The notes under the pieces: model-generated
What the model was told of the DNA's origin: nothing
Database searches by the model: none
What the model saw: the letters and a program-made list of their open reading frames with translations, nothing else
Translations under genes and position numbers: made by a program
Shown here: positions 1-6,566 of the stretch, piece by piece
Layout of the letters: the number at the start of each line of letters is the position of its first letter
Numbering within the stretch: the first letter of the stretch is position 1
From: an uncultured Agitococcus sp.
GTDB taxonomy: Bacteria > Pseudomonadota > Gammaproteobacteria > Pseudomonadales > Moraxellaceae
Direction of reading: 5' to 3'
DNA length: 10,541 nucleotides
NCBI RefSeq assembly: GCF_937920075.1
Contig: NZ_CALETI010000241.1
Location: 1-10,541, forward strand

Positions 1-1017
1 CGCACTAGACTTAATCCGTCCTTCACCACTACAAGCATATTCTTCTACACCATCAACAGTACGGATTGGCACAGCATCTGGATAGTTTTTAACGCTATCT
101 TTATCTGTGATGTTAAAACCTCCGTACCAACGATTAAAAGCAACGATATTGTTTAATTGTAAAAAAGAGGCATAAAAATTTTGTACCCAGTTTATCCAAT
201 TGCTTAAAAAAACATTCGTGTAATTGATGGCTAATGTTTGGCTACCAACACCATTAAAAGTACCATCATGGGCAAAATCATTGGCAAAAGCACGAGCCAT
301 ATCATAAGCAGGGGTTGAACTGGTGCTGTTAATACGTTGAGCTTCTTTTGCTAAAGTGGCCAAATATGTGGCATAGGCTTTGCGCTGAGCCTCCAATGCT
401 GTATTGATAGACGCATTAATTAATTTTTCAAATTCACCGTTACCAACTACAACAGGTGCTTGGGTAATATCAAAATTAAGTTTTAAGGCATTTTTAACAG
501 CAGCATTAGCGGTATTAATATTTTGAGCGATTAAACCGCCAACTTGCTTTTCCGCTTGTTGAACAGCAGCTTCGGTTAAACCCGTTACACCAATATTTGC
601 ATTAGCAGTAACATTTGCTGCTGCTCGTAAAATAGGTTTAGCAACATCAGCTGTTGGTACGGTAATTTTTTTATTACTCTCAAGAGCCTCATCAAAATAC
701 TCAACCACACCTGCGGTAGTCGGCAAAACTTCTGCTAATACAGGCTCAGCAATTTGACTAACGGGCACAGTAAAAGTTGCAGTACCATTGCTAGTTGGTG
801 TTAATGTTTGTGTAGGAGCTAATGCCACACCCGTTTTAGCATTTTTTAGTGTTACACGGCCATTTAAAATTTTACCTAAAGACGGTGTAACGGTAATTGT
901 GGTGGTAGTCACCGCTTTACTGGATGCCCCCACATTATCGTCATCATTTGAATTACAAGCCGTTAGTGCCAAAGAGCTACACACAATGGCAGAGACTAAT
1001 TTCTTTTGTTGAAACAT
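1..1017 (-). CDS. Predicted outer-membrane lipoprotein of unknown function (C-terminus beyond window)
   Basis: Reading the minus strand from an ATG at 1017-1015 gives 339 codons without a stop, running off the left edge, so the gene is partial at its 3' end. The start is supported by a strong Shine-Dalgarno (GAGGGAG, 1030-1024) six bases upstream. The first 21 residues form a lipoprotein signal: KK near the N-terminus, a short hydrophobic core and a lipobox LTAC with Cys21. Asn at +2 would suit the outer membrane under the usual Lol rule. After a short Asn/Asp-rich stretch and a Thr-rich linker, residues about 44-95 look like a small beta-sandwich (carboxypeptidase-regulatory or Ig-like) repeat. 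Then follow an Ala/Asn-rich helical region (about 125-215) and an aromatic-rich region (about 255-300). I recognise no family or catalytic motif, and the function is unknown. The lipoprotein call is firm; the domain call is a guess. Confidence 0.8.
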   Translation of the reverse strand, partial: MFQQKKLVSAIVCSSLALTACNSNDDDNVGASSKAVTTTTITVTPSLGKILNGRVTLKNAKTGVALAPTQTLTPTSNGTATFTVPVSQIAEPVLAEVLPTTAGVVEYFDEALESNKKITVPTADVAKPILRAAANVTANANIGVTGLTEAAVQQAEKQVGGLIAQNINTANAAVKNALKLNFDITQAPVVVGNGEFEKLINASINTALEAQRKAYATYLATLAKEAQRINSTSSTPAYDMARAFANDFAHDGTFNGVGSQTLAINYTNVFLSNWINWVQNFYASFLQLNNIVAFNRWYGGFNITDKDSVKNYPDAVPIRTVDGVEEYACSGEGRIKSSA

Positions 1018-1075
1018 TTTTGACTCCCTCGTTTTTATGATAATTGAGCTTTAATTGTTTATTATTTAAGCCCAT

Positions 1076-1093
1076 ATAGAGTTTTTACTCTAT
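1076..1093. repeat. Perfect 7-bp inverted repeat, 4-base loop (ATAGAGT/ACTCTAT)
   Basis: ATAGAGT (1076-1082) and ACTCTAT (1087-1093) are perfect complements around TTTT. On the plus strand a T-run (1094-1099) follows, so it superficially resembles a weak terminator, but no plus-strand gene ends here. It lies about 60-75 bp upstream of the lipoprotein start codon, where an operator or a 5'-UTR hairpin for that gene would be expected. The function is inferred; only the symmetry is seen. Confidence 0.5.
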
Positions 1094-1099
1094 TTTTTT

Positions 1100-1120
1100 G
1101 ACAAAAAAAGTCTTTTTGTC
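1100..1120. repeat. Perfect 8-bp inverted repeat, 5-base loop (GACAAAAA/TTTTTGTC)
   Basis: GACAAAAA (1100-1107) and TTTTTGTC (1113-1120) flank AAGTC. It lies six bases from the preceding inverted repeat, so the two form a tandem pair upstream of the lipoprotein gene. The A/T tracts may also bend DNA. An operator, an UP-like element or chance in AT-rich DNA are all possible. Confidence 0.45.
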
Positions 1121-1236
1121 CGTTTTTAGTGCAATATCCTTTCAAAAAGTAGGCTTATAAATAATTTGCTCATTTATTTTTAAAACAATGATTATATCAA
1201 TAACCATATAACACTTTCTTAACTTTTGCCGCGCTC

Positions 1237-1252
1237 AGTGATAACATTCGCA
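1237..1252. promoter_or_regulatory. Possible CRP/Vfr-like binding site
   Basis: AGTGA-TAACAT-TCGCA matches 8 of 10 informative positions of the TGTGA-N6-TCACA consensus for CRP-family regulators. It also sits inside a perfect CAGTG...CACTG dyad (1236-1255). It is about 120 bp upstream of the proposed acnB transcription start. Regulation of TCA-cycle genes by CRP homologues is known in gammaproteobacteria, but binding here is inference from one imperfect match. Confidence 0.3.
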
Positions 1253-1352
1253 CTGTCTGATGATCTCTTGATTATCTGTTGTCTAGTCAGCCACAACTTG
1301 AGGTATCAAGCCTCGTTTGCCGCCAATTTAGACATTTTTATGGTCAGGACTT

Positions 1353-1361
1353 TGGCATAAT
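1353..1361 (+). promoter_or_regulatory. Probable extended -10 promoter of acnB
   Basis: TGG followed by CATAAT (1356-1361; five of six bases of TATAAT) forms an extended -10 element. Transcription would start near 1367-1369, giving a leader of about 50 bases before the GTG start codon. No good -35 hexamer lies 16-18 bases upstream; TAGACA (1329-1334) is too far away with 21 bases between. Extended -10 promoters often lack a -35, so the call is reasonable but unproven. Confidence 0.45.
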
Positions 1362-1403
1362 ATTTGCTATTTTAAGGTTCTTATTTTGTCTGTCCTAAAA
1401 AAT

Positions 1404-1409
1404 GAGGAA
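1404..1409 (+). promoter_or_regulatory. Shine-Dalgarno that fixes the acnB start at GTG 1417
   Basis: GAGGAA lies seven bases before GTG 1417. The upstream in-frame ATG at 1402-1404 overlaps this element and has no comparable ribosome binding site of its own. The element therefore decides the start in favour of the GTG. Confidence 0.8.
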
Positions 1410-1416
1410 TTTCACC

Positions 1417-4032
1417 GTGCTAGAAGCTTATCGCCAACACGTTGCTGAACGCGCTGCCCAAGGCGTTCCACCCAAGCCACTTGATGAACAACAAACTGCT
1501 GCTTTAGTAGAATTATTAAAAAATCCACCAGCAGGTGAAGAAGCCTTCTTGGTTGATTTATTAGAAAATCGTGTTCCTGCTGGTGTTGACCCAGCGGCCT
1601 ATGTTAAAGCTGCCTTTTTAGCGGCTGTTGCTAAAGGTGAAGCTACTTCTCCTTTAATCACTAAGCAACGTGCTGTGTACTTATTAGGTACAATGCTCGG
1701 TGGTTACAACGTTGAGCCATTAGTTCAGTTATTAGACAATGCTGAGTTAGCAGCTGAAGCAGCAACAGCATTAAAAGCAACTTTATTAATGTTCGACTCT
1801 TTCCATGATGTTGAAGAAAAAGCCAAAGCTGGCAACGCTGCTGCAAAAGAAGTGTTACAAAGCTGGGCTGATGCTGAATGGTTTACTAACCGTCCAGAAG
1901 TGCCAAGCACCATCAAATTGACTGTGTTTAAAGTGACTGGCGAAACCAACACTGATGACTTGTCTCCTGCTCAAGACGCTTGGAGCCGTCCAGATATTCC
2001 ATTGCACGCTAATGCAATGTTGAAAAACGTCCGTGATGGTATCAATCCTGACAAACCAACAGAAATCGGCCCAATCAAGCAATTAGAAGCCTTAAAAGCA
2101 AAAGGTAACACCATTGCTTATGTGGGTGACGTTGTTGGTACAGGTTCTAGCCGTAAATCTGCAACAAACTCTGTATTGTGGTTTACAGGTAACGACATCC
2201 CACACATTCCAAACAAGCGTGATGGCGGCTTCTGTATTGGTAGCAAAATTGCTCCAATCTTCTTCAACACCATGGAAGATGCTGGTGCATTGCCTGTTGA
2301 ATTAGATGTATCACAAATGAACATGGGTGATGAGATTGTTTTAAACATCGATCATGCTAATGCTATTGTGACCGCTACTAAAGATGGCGTTGAAATTGCT
2401 AAAGCTCCGTTAAAAACACCTGTGTTATTAGATGAAGTACGTGCTGGTGGCCGTATTAATTTAATTATCGGTCGTTCTTTAACCACTAAAGCCCGCGAAG
2501 CTTTAGGTTTAGCTCCATCTACCCTATTCCGTCAACCACAACAACCTGCTGATACTGGCAAAGGTTACACCCAAGCTCAGAAAATGGTTGGTAAAGCGTG
2601 TGGCGTAACAGGTATCCGTCCTGGTACTTATTGCGAACCCAAAATGACTACTGTTGGTTCTCAAGATACAACAGGTCCAATGACTCGTGACGAATTAAAA
2701 GATTTAGCTTGTTTAGGCTTCTCTGCGGATTTAGTCATGCAGTCTTTCTGTCACACAGCCGCTTATCCAAAGCCAGTTGACGTTAAAATGCACCACACTT
2801 TACCAGACTTCATTATGAATCGTGGTGGTGTTGCATTGCGTCCAGGTGACGGTATTATCCATAGCTGGTTAAACCGTATGTTGTTACCAGACACTGTTGG
2901 TACTGGTGGTGACTCTCATACTCGCTTCCCAATTGGTATTTCTTTCCCAGCAGGTTCTGGTTTAGTCGCGTTTGCGGCGGCAACGGGTGTTATGCCTTTA
3001 GATATGCCTGAATCAGTATTGGTTAAGTTTAAAGGTAAAATGCAAGCTGGTATCACCTTACGTGATTTAGTGCATGCTATTCCTTACTACGCTATCCAAG
3101 CAGGCGACTTAACGGTTGAGAAAAAAGGCAAAAAGAATATTTTCAATGGCCGTATCTTAGAAATTGACTTGTCCGAAATGGAAGGCGATTTAACCGTTGA
3201 ACAAGCCTTTGAATTATCTGACGCGTCTGCTGAGCGTTCTGCGGCTGGTTGCTCTATTACTTTGTCTGAAAAGTCTGTGGCTGAATACTTAAACTCTAAC
3301 ATCACCATGTTAAAGTGGATGATTTCTGAAGGTTACGGTAATGCCCGTACAATGGCTCGTCGTATCGAAGCAATGGAAAAATGGTTAGCCAACCCAGTAT
3401 TGTTGCGTGCTGATGCCGATGCTGAATACGCTAAAGTCTATGAAATTGACTTAAACGACATTAAAGAACCCATTCTTTGCTGTCCAAATGACCCAGATGA
3501 TGCCAAGTTGTTATCCACAGTGGCTGGTGACAAAATTGATGAAGTGTTCATCGGTTCTTGTATGACTAACATCGGTCACTTCCGTGCCGCTGGTAAGTTA
3601 TTAGACAAAGTTGAAGGCGGTTCTTTAAGCACACGTTTATGGTTAGCTCCTCCAACCAAAATGGATGCTCACCAGTTAATGGAAGAAGGCTACTACAACA
3701 TTTATGGTCGCGCTGGCGCACGTACCGAAATGCCTGGTTGTTCTTTGTGTATGGGTAACCAAGCGCGTGTTGCTCCAAACACCACTTGTGTGTCCACTTC
3801 TACACGTAACTTCCCGAACCGTTTAGGTCAGGGCTCTAATGTGTATTTGGCTTCTGCTGAATTAGCATCTGTTGCTGCTGTGATGGGTAAATTGCCAACT
3901 GTGGCCGAGTACATGGAATATGCGAACAAAATCGACAGCATGGCTGGCGATATTTATCGCTATTTGAACTTCGACCGTATGAGTGAATACACCGACAAAG
4001 CCAACAAGATTGATGTTGCTCAGTTGACTTAA
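1417..4032 (+). CDS. acnB: Bifunctional aconitate hydratase 2 / 2-methylisocitrate dehydratase AcnB
   Basis: AcnB interconverts citrate and isocitrate in the cytoplasmic TCA and glyoxylate cycles. It can also hydrate 2-methyl-cis-aconitate in the methylcitrate cycle. The 871-residue product matches AcnB throughout (E. coli AcnB is about 865 residues). It has an N-terminal HEAT-like domain (about 1-160), then the swivel domain with VTGETNTDDLSPA and GTGSSRKSATNS, which in AcnB precedes the catalytic core. The core carries SQDTTGPMTRDEL and DSHTRFPIG. The [4Fe-4S] ligands are Cys715 (GSCMTN), Cys775 and Cys778 (GCSLCMGN). The GTG start gives an N-terminus beginning MLEAYRQHVAER, which aligns with the E. 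coli MLEEYRKHVAER; an in-frame ATG 15 bases earlier would destroy the spacing to the Shine-Dalgarno. The gene stands alone and ends at a strong terminator. AcnB apo-protein is known to bind mRNA in E. coli; that is not tested here. Confidence 0.97.
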   Translation: MLEAYRQHVAERAAQGVPPKPLDEQQTAALVELLKNPPAGEEAFLVDLLENRVPAGVDPAAYVKAAFLAAVAKGEATSPLITKQRAVYLLGTMLGGYNVEPLVQLLDNAELAAEAATALKATLLMFDSFHDVEEKAKAGNAAAKEVLQSWADAEWFTNRPEVPSTIKLTVFKVTGETNTDDLSPAQDAWSRPDIPLHANAMLKNVRDGINPDKPTEIGPIKQLEALKAKGNTIAYVGDVVGTGSSRKSATNSVLWFTGNDIPHIPNKRDGGFCIGSKIAPIFFNTMEDAGALPVELDVSQMNMGDEIVLNIDHANAIVTATKDGVEIAKAPLKTPVLLDEVRAGGRINLIIGRSLTTKAREALGLAPSTLFRQPQQPADTGKGYTQAQKMVGKACGVTGIRPGTYCEPKMTTVGSQDTTGPMTRDELKDLACLGFSADLVMQSFCHTAAYPKPVDVKMHHTLPDFIMNRGGVALRPGDGIIHSWLNRMLLPDTVGTGGDSHTRFPIGISFPAGSGLVAFAAATGVMPLDMPESVLVKFKGKMQAGITLRDLVHAIPYYAIQAGDLTVEKKGKKNIFNGRILEIDLSEMEGDLTVEQAFELSDASAERSAAGCSITLSEKSVAEYLNSNITMLKWMISEGYGNARTMARRIEAMEKWLANPVLLRADADAEYAKVYEIDLNDIKEPILCCPNDPDDAKLLSTVAGDKIDEVFIGSCMTNIGHFRAAGKLLDKVEGGSLSTRLWLAPPTKMDAHQLMEEGYYNIYGRAGARTEMPGCSLCMGNQARVAPNTTCVSTSTRNFPNRLGQGSNVYLASAELASVAAVMGKLPTVAEYMEYANKIDSMAGDIYRYLNFDRMSEYTDKANKIDVAQLT

Positions 4033-4056
4033 TCGCAAGGATTAACACGACTTGTT

Positions 4057-4090
4057 AAAACACCCCCGCTTTATGTGGGGGTTGTTTTTT
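4057..4090 (+). terminator. Rho-independent terminator of acnB
   Basis: CCCCC (4063-4067) pairs with GGGGG (4077-4081). The stem is extended outward by A4062-T4082 and, across a one-base bulge, by AAAAC pairing with GTTTT, and inward by a G-T and a C-G pair around a five-base loop. A run of six T residues (4085-4090) overlaps the outer stem and ends the element. It lies about 25 bp after the acnB stop codon. Read-through could still feed the phosphoesterase gene, whose ribosome binding site begins immediately after the T-run. Confidence 0.9.
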
Positions 4091-4107
4091 GGAGAAATTA
4101 TATAAAA

Positions 4108-4746
4108 ATGAACCTTCCACTTAAAATTGTCATTATCAGTGACACGCATGGTCTACATGACTTATTAACCATTCCTGATGGTGATATTTTAATCCATTGT
4201 GGTGATATGACTGAATATGGTCTCATTGAGGAAATTGAAGAGTTTGATGAATGGTTAGGCACATTGCCGCATCAAAATAAAATTGTCATTGCAGGCAATC
4301 ACGAACTTTGTCTGGAAAAGGAGTCAGGTTGGGCATTGTTTCATCATGCCATTTATTTAGAACATGAAGCGGTGACCATTGAGGGTATTAACTTTTTTGG
4401 TAGTCCGTGGCAGCCCTATTTTCATGGCATGGCGTTTAATCTTAAACGTGGCGAAGCCTTAGCTAAAAAATGGCAAGATATTCCAGATAACACTGATATT
4501 TTGATTACCCATAGTCCACCCTATAAATATTTGGATAAAGTCCGTTCACAATGGGTGGGTTGTGCCGACTTGTTGCAACGCGTACAACAAGTCAAACCTG
4601 CATATCATGTCTTTGGTCATATTCATGAAAGTTATGGTCAAGAATCTAATCGTGATACAACCTTTATTAATGCTTGTTCTGTTGTGGAGTTAGATGCACC
4701 ACTTAATAAACCTGTGGTTATTGACTGGCCTAAACAACGTGAATAA
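4108..4746 (+). CDS. Calcineurin-like metallophosphoesterase
   Basis: The 212-residue protein carries the full metallophosphoesterase signature: DTH at 12-14, GD at 32-33, GNHE at 63-66, H135 in THSPP and GHIH at 170-173. These residues bind the two-metal centre that hydrolyses phosphomonoesters or diesters. The overall pattern resembles the small MPPED/239AB-like branch, but the substrate is unknown. There is no signal peptide, so it is probably cytoplasmic. The frame is also open from a GTG at 4075, but that codon lies inside the acnB terminator stem; the ATG at 4108 puts the conserved beta-strand (KIVIISDTHG) right at the N-terminus. A GGAG (4091-4094) lies 13 bases upstream, which is rather far. 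No clear promoter of its own is visible, so terminator read-through is possible. It converges with the TetR gene at a 3-bp gap and no terminator is seen between them. Confidence 0.88.
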   Translation: MNLPLKIVIISDTHGLHDLLTIPDGDILIHCGDMTEYGLIEEIEEFDEWLGTLPHQNKIVIAGNHELCLEKESGWALFHHAIYLEHEAVTIEGINFFGSPWQPYFHGMAFNLKRGEALAKKWQDIPDNTDILITHSPPYKYLDKVRSQWVGCADLLQRVQQVKPAYHVFGHIHESYGQESNRDTTFINACSVVELDAPLNKPVVIDWPKQRE

Positions 4747-4749
4747 ACG

Positions 4750-5298
4750 CTATTTTAGTGCTATTTTTGAGATTAAAAATTTGGCAATGGTTTCTCTTTC
4801 ACACGCATTACCTGCATGATGAGATAACAGCCCTTCCACCACAAAAGTCGCTATTTTGGCGGCTGCTACACACTCTTCTTGTTTTAAGCCATGCAGCATT
4901 AACTGGTTAACAACTAGTGACTCCAGCATAAAATGAAAACGTTGATGCCACGTTTTGATACTTTCAGCAAAGTTCATGCGATTATGTACGGTCGTAATCA
5001 CATGAGGAACGGCATCAAATTTGTCGAGTAACCACAATAATTGCTTATCTAAGCTTTGTGCTTGAACGCTTAAATATTCTGCTAAGGCTTCGGCAACCAG
5101 TTCGTCCAAAATGGCAATCAATAACTCGTCTTTATCTTTGAAATACCAATATAAAGTATTGGGGGCAACGCCTGCTTCTTTAGCCAAACGAGACATACTG
5201 GTTGCGTCATAACCTTCTGCTAACAACAATTGTCTTGCAGCTAATAAAATTTCTTGACGTTTGTGTTCGCTATCAATTTCACGTCTATTTTTGGCCAT
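4750..5298 (-). CDS. TetR/AcrR-family transcriptional regulator
   Basis: The 182-residue protein has a typical TetR N-terminal DNA-binding domain. Helix 1 covers about residues 12-28 (RQEILLAARQLLLAEG). The helix-turn-helix spans about 33-53, with recognition-helix sequence APNTLYWYFKDKDEL. The C-terminal ligand domain (about 60-182) is diverged, as usual, and does not reveal the effector. Such proteins act as dimeric repressors released by a small molecule. The ribosome binding site is a modest AGAG before the ATG. The upstream region contains two 15-bp palindromes, so the gene is probably autoregulated. No divergent gene shares these operators, because the flanking Uma2 gene is on the same strand; the target may therefore be the gene itself or distant loci. 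It ends with TAG 3 bp from the convergent phosphoesterase. Confidence 0.92.
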   Translation of the reverse strand: MAKNRREIDSEHKRQEILLAARQLLLAEGYDATSMSRLAKEAGVAPNTLYWYFKDKDELLIAILDELVAEALAEYLSVQAQSLDKQLLWLLDKFDAVPHVITTVHNRMNFAESIKTWHQRFHFMLESLVVNQLMLHGLKQEECVAAAKIATFVVEGLLSHHAGNACERETIAKFLISKIALK

Positions 5299-5319
5299 AA
5301 AAATTCTCTATTTTTTATC

Positions 5320-5334
5320 TTGAATGGTATTCAA
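5320..5334. promoter_or_regulatory. Predicted TetR operator, proximal copy
   Basis: TTGAAT-GGT-ATTCAA is a perfect 6-bp dyad around three bases, located 22 bp before the TetR start codon. It shares all but one of 15 positions with the distal copy. A palindrome of this size next to a TetR gene is typical of its own operator. Binding is inferred. Confidence 0.7.
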
Positions 5335-5337
5335 GCA

Positions 5338-5352
5338 GATGATGGCATTCAT
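5338..5352. promoter_or_regulatory. Degenerate intermediate operator half-site
   Basis: ATGGCATTCA (5342-5351) reproduces the core and right arm of the flanking palindromes, but the left arm is degenerate. It lies almost midway between them, with its centre 18 bp from one and 16 bp from the other. It may be an auxiliary half-site or a decayed copy. Confidence 0.35.
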
Positions 5353-5353
5353 A

Positions 5354-5368
5354 TTGAATGGCATTCAA
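5354..5368. promoter_or_regulatory. Predicted TetR operator, distal copy
   Basis: TTGAATG-G-CATTCAA is a fully symmetric 7-1-7 palindrome, centred 34 bp from the proximal copy. The pair brackets the region where the minus-strand TetR promoter must lie, since only 87 bp separate it from the Uma2 stop. I could not identify a confident -10/-35 pair in this stretch. Confidence 0.7.
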
Positions 5369-5385
5369 CAGACGAATTGACTAAT

Positions 5386-5973
5386 TTATTGGGAAGTTTT
5401 GTTTTTTAGCCATTCCAACATGTCGGAGTTTTGCACACGCTCATAAATATCTTCAACTTTCAAACACAAACCAATCGACTCAAAGTGAATGTCATCACCT
5501 AAATAATATTTAAATGATTGCCAATGGTGATTTTTACTCATCACCTCAATTTGCACAAAATCTTGTTCTATCAGTACATACTCCAATAGTGTTGGAATTT
5601 GCATATAAGCCATACGTTTAGTAGTTTCATCGGCACGTCGTGTGGATTTAGAAAGGACTTCAACAATAAGTATAGGCGTTTCGGTAAATGTGCTGTCATC
5701 CGATAAATTAGAACAATCAACCAAGACATCAGGATAAAAATATTTACTCGCAATTTTAACTTGCATATCAGACATATAAGGCTGGCAGGGCTTATTTTCT
5801 AAGTAGTTACCTACTTTACGATAAAAATTACCCACAATACGATTATGTGAGGCTTTGGCTCCTGCCATTGCATAAACTTGACCATCAATATACTCATGTT
5901 TAAGATCAGATTGCTGCTCTTGCTGCAAGTATTCTTGCTCTGTCATATAATTGGTTTGTTGAGGATTCGCCAT
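5386..5973 (-). CDS. Uma2-family (DUF820) PD-(D/E)XK nuclease-like protein
   Basis: The 195-residue protein fits the Uma2/DUF820 family, a PD-(D/E)XK nuclease-fold group of unsettled function. Visible family marks are KHEYIDGQVYAMAGA (25-39) with Glu27, a conserved SHNRIVGNFY (42-51), YPDVLVDC with Asp82, and LIVEVLSKST with Glu105, followed by a helix with MAYMQIPTLLEYVLIEQ. Glu27, Asp82 and Glu105 are the likely acidic active-site residues. Length is normal and the reading frame intact. The start is supported by AAGGA seven bases before the ATG. It lies 18 bp downstream of the DUF2058 gene on the same strand, so co-transcription is likely. The family is abundant in cyanobacteria and filamentous gammaproteobacteria and often occurs in many copies per genome; a lone copy says little about its role. 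Confidence 0.85.
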   Translation of the reverse strand: MANPQQTNYMTEQEYLQQEQQSDLKHEYIDGQVYAMAGAKASHNRIVGNFYRKVGNYLENKPCQPYMSDMQVKIASKYFYPDVLVDCSNLSDDSTFTETPILIVEVLSKSTRRADETTKRMAYMQIPTLLEYVLIEQDFVQIEVMSKNHHWQSFKYYLGDDIHFESIGLCLKVEDIYERVQNSDMLEWLKNKTSQ

Positions 5974-5991
5974 GATTTAATCCTTAATAAA

Positions 5992-6519
5992 TCACCACAT
6001 CAAATCATCAGGAATTTGATAATTTGCATAAGGATCTTCTTCTGCTGTTTCGGTGGCGGTCGCTTCAGGTTTAATATTAAGCACCAAGACCAAATTAGCA
6101 TCACGAGCTGCAATTTTTTCAGCAACACGCGTGGGAACCAATTCATAACCATCGGCAAAACGCACAATCGCAATAATGCCTTTAGTTAATTGGTTAAATT
6201 GTAAGTCAGTGACGTACAATTTTTTAATTTTTTTATCATCAGTAAATTGATAAGCAACTTCTCCGCCTGCTCGATCAATTTTATTGGTTTCTATTAACTG
6301 TTTGATTTGAGCCAAAATAGCTTTTTTTTCTTGTTCTTCTTTAAGCTGTAAGTTTAATAGCCGATCGCGTTCTACTTTCTCAGCCATCGCTTTTTGGACT
6401 TGATTTTTGGCTTCGTCTTTAGCTGCTTTGCCTGCTTCTAATTGCTGTTGATGAATTTTTTTAGCACGTTTAGCATCAGCTAAACCACTTTTTAAGAGTT
6501 GGGCTTTTAAGTTTGACAT
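5992..6519 (-). CDS. DUF2058 (YaiL-like) protein
   Basis: The 175-residue product resembles E. coli YaiL over its length. It has an N-terminal LKAQLLKSGLADAKRAKK, a long charged, probably coiled-coil segment (about 15-90, rich in Lys, Glu and Gln), a compact domain (about 95-150; VADKIA-like stretch RVAEKIAARD) and the diagnostic acidic C-terminus DPYANYQIPDDLMW. YaiL has been described as nucleoid- or polysome-associated; the molecular role is unclear. The start agrees with the family. Unusually there is no Shine-Dalgarno: the bases before the ATG are the T-run of the upstream terminator. It is followed by the Uma2 gene after 18 bp. Confidence 0.9.
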   Translation of the reverse strand: MSNLKAQLLKSGLADAKRAKKIHQQQLEAGKAAKDEAKNQVQKAMAEKVERDRLLNLQLKEEQEKKAILAQIKQLIETNKIDRAGGEVAYQFTDDKKIKKLYVTDLQFNQLTKGIIAIVRFADGYELVPTRVAEKIAARDANLVLVLNIKPEATATETAEEDPYANYQIPDDLMW

Positions 6520-6522
6520 AAT

Positions 6523-6566
6523 AAAAAGGTTTATGATCTAGGAACATACCATAAATCATAAACCTT
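6523..6566 (-). terminator. Terminator of the rpoS transcript
   Basis: On the minus strand AAGGTTTATGAT (6566-6555) and ATCATAAACCTT (6537-6526) form a perfect 12-bp stem around a 17-base loop. A T-run continues directly from the stem into TTTTTATT. It starts about 28 bp after the rpoS stop. The stem has only four G-C pairs and a large loop, so termination may be partial. The T-run stops three bases short of the DUF2058 ATG, so the element also forms the immediate 5' flank of that gene. Confidence 0.7.

Larger units (their letters stand above)
1018..1416. other. Divergent intergenic region between lipoprotein gene and acnB
   Basis: About 400 bp, strongly AT-rich, between two divergently transcribed genes, with no plausible coding sequence on either strand. 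It contains the lipoprotein ribosome binding site (1024-1030), two adjacent AT-rich perfect inverted repeats (1076-1093 and 1100-1120), a CRP-like dyad (1237-1252), a small dyad CTTGA-GGTA-TCAAG (1297-1310), a probable extended -10 promoter (1353-1361) and the acnB Shine-Dalgarno (1404-1409). I could not place a convincing sigma70 promoter for the lipoprotein gene. The long upstream space suggests that at least one of the two genes is regulated. Confidence 0.7.

Noticed and set aside
788..1012. Plus-strand open frame of 74 codons
   Set aside because: It is antisense to the lipoprotein gene, which has a lipobox and a good ribosome binding site. The plus-strand product has no recognisable features.
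1076..1099. Plus-strand terminator (stem plus T-run)
   Set aside because: No plus-strand gene ends upstream of it, and the stem is short and AT-rich. It is reported as an inverted repeat instead.
1297..1310. FNR-like site in CTTGA-GGTA-TCAAG
   Set aside because: The FNR consensus is TTGAT-N4-ATCAA. Here the T/A next to the spacer are missing, so the arms are spaced two bases too closely.
2114..2305. Open frames inside acnB on both strands (also 1661-1846, 3087-3308, 3566-3778, 3836-4048)
   Set aside because: All are in other frames of a fully conserved acnB and lack ribosome binding sites or domain signals.
4075..4107. Upstream GTG start for the metallophosphoesterase
   Set aside because: The codon lies within the stem of the acnB terminator, and the added residues precede the conserved N-terminal beta-strand.
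4747..4775. Shared terminator between the phosphoesterase and TetR genes
   Set aside because: The gap is only 3 bp. The nearby GCTATTTT direct repeat and the TTTTT/AAAAA pairing do not form a credible terminator stem.
5878..6189. Plus-strand frame of 103 codons across the DUF2058/Uma2 junction
   Set aside because: It is antisense to two recognised genes. Its hydrophobic composition is what antisense reading of Lys/Glu/Gln-rich AT-rich genes gives.
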